Positions 56,531 to 64,000 of a stretch of DNA of 64,000 nucleotides are shown one piece after another. Both the position numbers and the translations under genes were made by a program. Position 1 is the first letter of the stretch, and each line of letters starts with the position of its first letter. The stretch is from assembly GCA_009760885.1 (NCBI GenBank), contig CM019696.1, positions 47,624,017-47,688,016 on the forward strand, given 5' to 3'. Source of the DNA: Achatina immaculata (lineage: Eukaryota > Mollusca > Gastropoda > Stylommatophora > Achatinidae). The notes under the pieces were generated by a model that was not told where the DNA came from, made no database searches, and saw nothing but the letters and a program-made list of their open reading frames with translations.

Positions 56531-56660
56531 AACTTTTAAAAAAACCACCACATAAAGCCATCTTATCTTACAACACAGACAAACCACACACTGTGCAGCA
56601 CAGACTGAAATCTTCCTTGTAACTTATTTCTAATCTCGTAAACCTGGACATTCCACTCAC

Positions 56661-56809
56661 CTTTCCTAATAAGAGCTGCCGTCTTTGTTGCTACTGGGCT
56701 AGCTTTGGCTTCGATAAAAGGAGCTGCATTTATTGGGTCAAAGAGGCCGCTCTTGCCGCTGGCCAGAACACCCTTCCACAACAAACCCAGGGGGGCCGAC
56801 GTAGCAGGA
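56661..56809 (-). CDS. TNK2: ACK/TNK2-like kinase exon: end of SH3
   Basis: 149 bases; acceptor 'ctcctccccag', donor AGGAAAG|gtgagt. Encodes (S)PATSAPLGLLWKGVLASGKS, then GLFDPINAAPFIEAKASPVA, TKTAALIRK(E). 'W.G......G.F.P' is the second half of an SH3 domain (Trp of the ligand groove, then G-L-F-x-P). The rest is the basic link to the CRIB. Phases agree. Confidence 0.9.
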
Positions 56810-57239
56810 CTGGGGAGGAGAATGCAGAAATAAACTCCCACTTTATATAAAACTCATAGTGAAACTTCAGTGGATAAATTTTGTGTTAGATAAAAAAAAA
56901 ATACATACACAAGATTCTATGAAGCAAATTTCTTTTAAATAAATCACATATGAAAATTGATAAAAAAAACCAAAAATGTGATTCTGAAAAAAACATAAAA
57001 TAAGATTTAGATAAACAAATTTCTGTTTCACATAAACTGAGATTTGTGAACACAAATATCCAATTTCTGATAGAACTCGTGTGATGAGACAGGAGAAAAC
57101 AATGGTTATTATAAAATTTCAAGAAAATAAATTTCCACATTAGATAAATCACATACGATGAAATCTGAGGAAATTAAAACAAAATCAGTCTCCACGTGGA
57201 TGTTCTCTTTGCTCCAACACACACAAAAAACCAACACTT

Positions 57240-57560
57240 TATTCTTGTTCTCCCAGAAGGGCAATTTTCAGCAGTTGTGGTCATCTGTTGGAGTTTTGAT
57301 TTCAGCAGTTGTGGTCATCTGTTAAGAGTTTTGATTTTAGCAATTGTGGTCATTTGTTGATGGATGCATCAGCAGCAGGCCATCTTGCTCACAACCTGAG
57401 AGGCCTACAGGAGTGCTGTCTGGGAGGCAAAGCTCCGCAAGGGTCATGCAAATGAATGAATGAATGGTAATTTGTTGGAGTTTTGATTTCAGCAGTTGTG
57501 GTCATTTGTTGGAACTATGATTTCAACAGTTATGGTCAGTTGTTGGAGTTAAGATGTATG
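57240..57560. repeat. Tandem repeat interrupted by an (AATG)-tailed insertion
   Basis: Units 'tcagcagttgtggtcatctg' plus 'ttggagttttgatt' before and after an insertion at ~57360-57470 that contains 'ctgagaggcctacaggagtg' and ends in (AATG)n. The insertion looks like a short LINE/SINE 3' end. Confidence 0.7.
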
Positions 57561-58124
57561 GTTTAGTTTAACAACAGAGCAGAAAGTGAAATCCTACAGA
57601 GGCACGAGACATGACAGAAGCAGATAAGATAAAAGCACATTACCATATGTTATATAATATGGTAGCTTACCAAAGAATTCAAAACCAAGTTGTTTTTTTT
57701 TTTTCTTCTACTCTTCCACCATCATAAGCATTGTTATAGTCCCATGAAGTTGATTACAACACATCTCCAACTTGCCCCATCTCCTGCCTTGACTGTCTAT
57801 GTGGCCAAAACCATTTTTTGTTCATCTCTTGATGTTGTATATTCATCTACATCACTGCTTGTCATCATATTCCTTAAGGTTACACTTGTCTCCCTTAGAC
57901 TGGTGTTGAATGTATCCTGGATGGTTCACAGCATGGCTGAAAGAATTTTTTTTTTTTCTCCCCCATTACTTTCATTTCTGATTTAAGTTGTTCCACTGCT
58001 TCTTTTGCCGGCTTGCTTTCATTTCTCCGCCCATGAAAAACCTCTGATAATTCTGCTCAAAGTGACCATAAACTTCTATTTTTATCAGCAACAAATTACA
58101 CATTTTGCCATCACCATTTTTGCA

Positions 58125-58395
58125 AGGCAGGACTGTGAGTGAGTTTGAGTAGCAGCTGATGAAGCACACCCGGCCAAGACCTTGTCCCATTCTTCCTGGC
58201 CAACAGGATAAGAACTGTGGTGATGGAGTCTGACAAGAAACACTACATCTTTTCCTGCTCGTCAGCTTCATTCTCGGTCTGCAAGCCACCACCACTCACT
58301 CTACATTTGATGCAACGCTCGTGCAATCAATATCTTCACTGCAGCGGCTGCAAAGAACATCCTGTTCTTACATCCAGGGAGATGGAACAAAAAAA
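58125..58395 (+). repeat. Dispersed repeat, family A, copy 6
   Basis: Blocks 'aagaccttgtcccattcttc', 'gtggtgatggagtctgacaa' and 'atccagggagatggaac', followed by a poly(A) tract at ~58388-58403. This copy gives the clearest hint of an A-tailed 3' end. Confidence 0.65.
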
Positions 58396-58493
58396 AAAAA
58401 AAACAATAAATTATCATATCTGCTACGGTACCTAATATGAATATTTACATGTAGGGTGGGGGGTGGGACCCTAAAGAGAAACACAAATTTTAC

Positions 58494-58597
58494 CTTTTAT
58501 CAATGACCACTATCACATCCCCAGCTTTGTAGTGAATGCAGCCCTTCTCCAGGAGCGGGACATAATCTTTCACTGCCTTAACCTGAGCTGGTCTCAG
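58494..58597 (-). CDS. TNK2: ACK/TNK2-like kinase exon: start of SH3
   Basis: 104 bases, phase 0 start; acceptor 'gttgctgcacag', donor AAAAG|gtaaaa. Encodes LRPAQVKAVKDYVPLLEKGC, then IHYKAGDVIVVIDK(S). 'VKAVKDY' (ALYDY-like), 'L..KAGDVI.VID' are SH3 hallmarks, placed straight after the kinase domain, as in ACK, where this SH3 helps control the kinase. Confidence 0.92.
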
Positions 58598-58894
58598 CTG
58601 TGCAGCAACAAACAAAACAGATAAAATTTATCTACAGTTAAAAAAAAAAAAGGATAAAATTTATGGCAAAAACTTCATATGAAGTTTACAGATTATCTGT
58701 AAAAACTGTACACAACTATGATACCACATGTAAACTGTATTTTATATATATTTCTTTCAAACAGTTTTTAATATAAGTAGTAAAAATGCTTTATTGTAAA
58801 TTATCACACACACACAGTCACTAAATTTAACAAGAACAAACCAAATCAGAAAGGCACTACCAGGGCAAGAATTGCAGTAAAACCAGTGCTACAC

Positions 58895-59222
58895 TATGTC
58901 AAGAAAGTCAAGTTATCTGGCCACACTACCATCAGACAGCATGCCACAGAAAAGATTACCACCAGACAGCATACCACAGAAAAGATCACCACCAGACACT
59001 ATGCCACAGAAAAGATTATCACCAGACACTATACCACAGAAAAGATCACCACTAGACACTATACCACAGAAAAGATTACCACCAGACAGTAAACCACAGA
59101 AAAGATTACCACCAGACAGTAAACCACAGAAAAGATTACCACCAGACAGTAAACCACAGAAAAGATTACCACCAGACAGTAAACCACAGAAAAGATTACC
59201 ACCAGACAGTAAACCACAGAAT
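58895..59222. repeat. Minisatellite, 30-bp unit, ~10 copies
   Basis: Units 'ccacagaaaagattaccacc' plus 'agacagtaaa', the right-hand five nearly identical and the left five more varied. It gives open frames only because the unit is 30 bp. Confidence 0.95.
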
Positions 59223-59361
59223 GATCATGCTAATGAATGAATATAAAAAGATAAATTAACGATCTGTGGTAGATAAGACAACATACTAGATCCCTGTTGT
59301 AAGAAAAGTGCTCTTCTCTACCATGTTGCTCTATGTCAAAAGAGCTGGCCATATTGCTCAC

Positions 59362-59511
59362 CTGAGGCAGTCTGACCAGGATCTCTGAGAAGCTAGGCCT
59401 GTCCTCTGGGTCATGCATCCAGCACTCCTTCATCAATTTATATATTTCGTTGGTACATAAATCTGGCTGCTCCAAGCGCTGACAGCTGGGCTCATCAATA
59501 GCCTGGAGGAT
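59362..59511 (-). CDS. TNK2: ACK/TNK2-like kinase exon: end of kinase C-lobe
   Basis: Exactly 50 codons, phase 0-0; acceptor 'atgttctcag', donor CCTCAG|gtgagc. Encodes ILQAIDEPSCQRLEQPDLCT, then NEIYKLMKECWMHDPEDRPS, FSEILVRLPQ. CW...PEDRP.F is kinase subdomain XI, with the invariant Arg. It is followed directly by the SH3 exon. Confidence 0.94.
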
Positions 59512-60149
59512 CTGAGAACATAAGACTGTTGCTGAGAGATATACGTAAGCATGTACAACATAAAGCATCTGGTCACTGTCTCTTCACTGTCAGGAGGATA
59601 TCCCAAGAGAAAATGCATCAACATGGGGGAAAAGCTCCTGTTTTAAGGGTACATTACACACAAAGAATGACTGAAGATGAGGCCATATTAAAACCTGCAT
59701 ATGTTGCATTATTTATGCTACAAAGCTTGAGGGTAAAAACTGTGTTATATTGTATTATTTAAGCTACAAAGCTTATGGGTAAATTTTGTGTTATGTTGTA
59801 TTATTTACGCTGCAAGACTTATGTTTTTGTATAATACAGAACATTTCAACAAGTGACAGGCTGCTTCATTAGTTATTCTTTTCCCCTTCATGGGAAGTTG
59901 ACAATCTACCTATCAAGTGCTACTTCAATGGCCAAATGTTGAGAACCAGACTGTTCACCATTTCACAAAACTTAGAATCATGAGCATGACTGGGATGAGA
60001 AATTCTGCTACACAGTCCCCCCATCCCATAGCATCATTACTGAAGTTCTCCACCTATTAATCCTAGTTTACAAGTCCCCTCCCTCAAAACTCATCAAGGA
60101 ATCTGTCATTTTATAATCCAAGTTATTAATCTCCTACTTATCAATGCTG

Positions 60150-60325
60150 ATAATGAAAATCTCCCACATCAAAACTCTGGTCATGGAATCTCCTATGCCT
60201 CAAAACTCCAGCTACACAATTCCCCAAGTCTCAAAACTCTGGTCATAGAATCTCCTATGCCTCAAAACTCCAGCTACACAATTCCCCAAGTCTCAAAACT
60301 CTGGTCATGAAATCTCCCATGTCTC
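60150..60325. repeat. Tandem repeat, ~62-bp unit, ~2.5 copies
   Basis: Units 'tcaaaactctggtcatagaa' plus 'tctcctatgcctcaaaactc' plus 'cagctacacaattccccaag'. Confidence 0.88.
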
Positions 60326-60360
60326 AAGTTCGGCCTACAGGTTTCAGTCTGGATGTTTCA

Positions 60361-60618
<258 letters not shown>

Positions 60619-60626
60619 TTAACAGA

Positions 60627-61190
60627 ACCACTGTCTTCATGTAGGTCCCACATCCATAATAAAATGTCTTCATGTAGGTCCCACATCCATAATAAAATGT
60701 CTTCATGTAGGTCCCACATCCATAATAAAATGTCTTCATGTAGGTCCCACATCCATAATAAAATGTCTTCATGTAGGTCCCACATCCATAATAAAATGTC
60801 TTCATGTAGGTCCCACATCCATAATAAAATGTCTTCATGTAGGTCCCACATCCATAATAACTGTCTTCATGTAGGTCCCACATCCATAATAACTGTCTTC
60901 ATGTAGGTCCCACATCCATAATAACTGTCTTCATGTAGGTCCCACATCCATAATAAAATGTCTTCATGTAGGTCCCACATCCATAATAAAATGTCTTCAT
61001 GTAGGTCCCACATCCATAATAACTGTCTTCATGTAGGTCCCACATCCATAATAACTGTCTTCATGTAGGTCCCACATCCATAATAAAATGTCTTCATGTA
61101 GGTCCCACATCCATAATAAAATGTCTTCATGTAGGTCCCACATCCATAATAAAATGTCTTCATGTAGGTCCCACATCCATAATAAAATGT
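60627..61190. repeat. Minisatellite, ~33-bp unit, ~17 copies
   Basis: Units 'atgtcttcatgtaggtccca' plus 'catccataataaa'; a shorter subset lacks three bases ('aataactgtcttc'), in blocks, implying block duplication. It begins ~20 bp upstream of the acceptor of the 60481-60607 exon. Confidence 0.95.
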
Positions 61191-61494
61191 ATGATTATTC
61201 ATGTTTGATGAACTTATAAAACAATACAAAATTCTCAGACAAAACAAATCAAACTTTAGATACATACAAAACAAACTAATGATCATTAATCACATATTGC
61301 ATACAATAGAATGCCAAAATTTAATAAATTGCTGTTGCACAATGTTTCACCTATCATTCTGATGATATATTTTATCTTGCTCTCCTCATGGCATATTCAT
61401 GTTCATTTCTACAGCATTATGGCTGTCTTCTTTATACTTGCTCAAATCTCTTCTTCTGTGGTGATTTTCAGTGTTTTTATTGTGTCCACGGGCA

Positions 61495-61830
61495 GTGAAG
61501 ATGCTGTCCACTTTGGCAGTAAGCAACCTACAGCTGACAAGACAGCATCAGGGTTGGTGAACCACAGCTGACCCACCTCACCATTGATACCCCAGTAACG
61601 GGCCAGGCCTGGCTAATGGAGTGTGGGATTGTCACAGCCCCCACAGTGGTGGAGTCAACTAAAAAGTATCGTACAACACCCCCTTTGTTTTAGTTCCATT
61701 CTGGGACTGAAAAAAAAAACTGCCACAATAACCTGCTCTCCATGCAACACAGAGCTGAGCCCCAACACCTTCACCGCATTTCACAACCAGAACACCAAGC
61801 CAGCAGCTCTAGGGAGACGGCAGAAGAAGA
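61495..61830 (+). repeat. Dispersed repeat, family A, copy 7
   Basis: Complete-looking copy: 'gacagcatcagggttggtga', 'cagctgacccacctcaccat', 'ccaggcctggctaatggagt', 'ccccacagtggtggagtcaa', 'gagccccaacaccttcaccg', and 'ctctagggagacggcagaag' at the end. It can serve as a reference for the family. Confidence 0.75.
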
Positions 61831-61974
61831 GGAAGAATGAATTCACAGTACATCAACCAAGAATTTAACCTGTCATTAAATAAAAATCTCTGTTTCAAAT
61901 TTCCACACCCAAGGGGATGCTTACATGACACTATTTTTCTATCATCTCAAGCTGTCTCCATGAAAGGATTTCGA

Positions 61975-62095
61975 ACTCCCTATGTTCTTTGTTTTAACAT
62001 CACTGCCTGACACATTGTTTTACTGATGACAACTCCCTATGTTCTTTGTTCTAACATCACTGTCTGACACATTGTTCTACTGATGACAACTGACA
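61975..62095. repeat. Tandem duplication, ~60-bp unit, 2 copies
   Basis: Two copies of 'ctccctatgttctttgtt' plus 'taacatcactg(c/t)ctgaca' plus 'cattgtt(t/c)tactgatgac'. Confidence 0.88.
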
Positions 62096-62284
62096 CCATC
62101 CTTCTCTTTTGCACTGGAACTATCTCTCCAATGAGGTCTGTGAATGTTTAATACAAATGTGTCCAAAAACTTCCTACATTCAGTTCTGGTGTCTTTTCAA
62201 TACTTCTCTCTTCAGTTTTAGCTGTAGAGTTATATTTTATTATCTTTTTTTTTTCTGTATCCACAGACAAACTCCATTTTTCTA

Positions 62285-63000
62285 TACACCATCATCATCA
62301 TCATCATCATCATCTAGTGCCATACCGACTGGCATTGGCTATTATGCTTCTCCAGAGTACCCGATCCTTCATGCAGGCCATCAGCTCAGTTGGTGATCCC
62401 CTCTCACACCATCCCATTAGACTGTCCAGTATCATCTCTCTTGGTCTTCCTCTTGATCGTCTTCCTTCTATTTTTCCTGTTGTTATAATATTTTCAATGC
62501 CCTCTCTTCTCATTGCATGTCCTATGAAAGTACATTGTCTCTCTCTTATTTTTTTGACAAGATTTTTTGTCTCTCCAGCTCTTCTCATACATTCTTCATT
62601 AGTTATTTTTGCTGTCCATGGGATTCGCAACATTCTTCTAATAAACCACATTTCTGCTGCTTCCAATGATTTCTGTGCAGACCTGCCTATTGTCCATGAT
62701 TCACTTCCATATAACAAGATAGGTTCAACATAGTATTTTAGGACCCATTTTCTAACATTCATTGGTAAGGATGTGTTGGTTATGTTTCTCAGTCTCTGAA
62801 ATGCAGTCTTTGCTTGACCGATTCTGTTCCTAATTTCTGTTCTGCATTTCCCATCTGAAGTTATTACTGCTCCAAGGTATTTGAATTTCTGCACCTGCTT
62901 TAGAATAGTTGCGTTTAATTTTATACTGCATGCTGGTGGATTCTGTTGCTGGTCCTGGGGAGCAGCCTCATTACACCCGGGGCCTGCCCACACGTGTTTG
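62285..63000 (-). pseudogene. RTE-like LINE, 3' part with (GAT)n tail
   Basis: A 258-codon minus-strand frame with FKYLGAVITSDGKCRTEIRN, RIGQAKTAFQRLRNITNTSL, VEPILLYGSESWTIGRSAQK and GRRSRGRPREMILDSLMGW. YLG..I...G....EI..RI..A..AF..L and L.YG.E.W are the RT thumb/C-terminal signature of RTE and related LINEs. It ends on the left at a (CAT/ATG)n tail at ~62290-62312. The RT core is missing: 5' truncated. Confidence 0.88.
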
Positions 63001-63145
63001 GCCTCTGACATCAGGATTTCCTTCAGTGTTTTTAGGGAGATCGCCCCAATGTTGTGTTGATTGTGAGCTGCCCTCTGATCTAGCATTTAGCAGGGATTTG
63101 CAACCACTGGCCTTGGCTATGCAGTGGCCTAGAAATGTGAAGGTA
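62945..63145 (+). repeat. Dispersed repeat, family E, copy 2
   Basis: Shares ordered blocks with 40530-40750: 'gggagcagcctcattacacc', 'atcaggatttccttcagtgt', 'gttgtgttgattgtg', 'gatctagcatttagcaggga' and 'tttgcaacc'. It abuts the 5' end of the RTE remnant; the minus-strand LINE frame reads into it. Confidence 0.6.
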
Positions 63146-63404
63146 CTAACACTTCACACTCCTATGGCATGCAAGTGCTAAGGGACAAAGATTTTCAATT
63201 GTTCATAAATAAGACACACACACACAACAGTGATCTAGATGCAACAATTCACATATTTATATACAATTATATGCAGTCTGATGGGTTATGACCAAGACAA
63301 TACAACAGAGGATACAAACATTCATGAACTACTGCTTGAGGAGGATTTTAAACATTAAATAGCAGTACAAGGTCAGGAACAAGGAGGTCTGGGAAAGGGC
63401 AGGA

Positions 63405-63705
63405 CAAGAACCTATGAACCTACAAATCATGTCTAGGAAGTGGAGGTGGATTGGCCACACTCTGAGGAAACCTGACACCAGCATAGCAAGACAGGCGCTG
63501 ACATGGAATCCTCAAGGAAATAGAAAACGAGGAAGATCTGGACTTACTTGGAGAAGAGAAATTATGACAGTGCTCAGAGACAAGGGATACATATGGAAGG
63601 AAGCAGAGAATAATTCCAAGAACAGGGATGACTGGGGTGCCTTTATCTGTGGCCTATGCTCTCAAGGGAGTGAAAGTGGTTATGATGATGATGATGATGT
63701 GTAAT
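63405..63705 (+). pseudogene. LINE C-terminal remnant with (GAT)n tail, plus strand
   Basis: Encodes MSRKWRWIGHTLRKPDTSIA, RQALTWNPQGNRKRGRSGLT and WRREIMTVLRDKGYIWKEAE, an RTE-like C-terminus (W.WIGH.LR......A..W.PQG.R.RGR...TWRR), ending in (GAT)n at 63681-63699. It points in the opposite direction to the 62285-63000 element. Confidence 0.82.
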
Positions 63706-63784
63706 TTGAAGATATTATTAACACCGCATTGCCTTCTTCTAAAATGCAAATCTTCAGAACAAGATTCTCACGCAAAATACCCAC

Positions 63785-63882
63785 CATGCAATGGGAAGCT
63801 TGAGACTGACACTAAATTTGCTCTGGTAGTAGTCCTGCCCCACTCCAAGCAACCTGGACAACCCAAGGTCACTGATTTTCAC
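63785..63882 (-). CDS. TNK2: ACK/TNK2-like kinase exon: activation segment with DLG
   Basis: 98 bases, phase 0 start; acceptor 'ttttatttttag', donor TTGCATG|gtgggt. Encodes VKISDLGLSRLLGVGQDYYQ, then SKFSVSLKLPIA(W). VKI.D.GL.R is the Mg-binding loop; the usual DFG is DLG here. QDYYQ holds candidate activation-loop tyrosines (human ACK1 has Y284 in an equivalent place). It joins W|CAPE in the next exon. Catalytic HRD and the N-lobe lie upstream of this exon, beyond the window end. Confidence 0.9.
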
Positions 63883-64000
63883 CTAAAAATAAAATTGACA
63901 TAAAAATTAGTTTTAATTTAGGGTCAGAATATTAAGTTACTCTCAGCCAATGGTTCAGGGTGCCGTCCCCTTGTCTTGCAGACCAATCCCCTGTAGCCTC

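Noticed and set aside
63903..64000. Next upstream kinase exon at the window end
   Set aside because: Translation of the last ~100 bases on the minus strand shows no HRD or other kinase motif.

Overview
This is animal nuclear DNA: AT-rich, with genes split into spliced exons and a very heavy load of retrotransposons and minisatellites. The protein families point to a metazoan, and the LINE/SINE mix looks like a mollusc, perhaps a gastropod. That assignment is an inference and I cannot fix the species. Two protein-coding genes lie tail to tail, and both run off the window at their 5' ends.

Plus strand, about 2.3-19.4 kb: the last exons of a gene ending in a Rubicon-homology (RH) zinc domain, of the PLEKHM1/PLEKHM3/DEF8/Rubicon superfamily and closest by eye to PLEKHM. 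Exons are at 2276-2388, 7493-7624, 11746-11916 and 19258-19407 (stop). The third exon is present twice (second copy 13356-13526) because a ~1.6 kb block has been tandemly duplicated. Both copies are intact, differ by one synonymous base and are symmetric in phase.

Minus strand, 63.9 kb down to 28.0 kb: twelve exons of an ACK/TNK2-type non-receptor tyrosine kinase (activated CDC42 kinase). All splice phases agree and give 1,902 codons plus stop. The order is kinase C-lobe (with DLG in place of DFG), SH3, CRIB, a serine/proline-rich linker, a 4,040-base giant exon carrying a PPAY motif, a short exon, and the C-terminal UBA exon. The N-lobe lies beyond position 64000.

Between and inside the genes: a nearly complete but frameshifted LINE with AP-endonuclease, reverse transcriptase and RNase H (about 15.0-19.2 kb) plus two 5'-truncated relatives, all ending in a (GAA)n tail; several RTE-like LINE remnants; tRNA-headed SINEs; a family of at least seven ~300-bp dispersed repeats that I do not recognise; two mariner relics; a ~440-bp fold-back element; and about twenty-five minisatellites, the largest a 1.8-kb array of 35-bp units with higher-order structure.

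The most unusual items are (1) a U2-snRNA-like sequence at 43426-43659 with U2-type ends, a foreign middle, a poly(A) tail and an 8-bp target-site duplication; (2) the duplicated RH exon; (3) a tyrosine-kinase 5' splice site multiplied four times inside a 25-bp minisatellite; and (4) the fold-back element set in a minisatellite. No prokaryotic system, CRISPR array or viral gene was seen.
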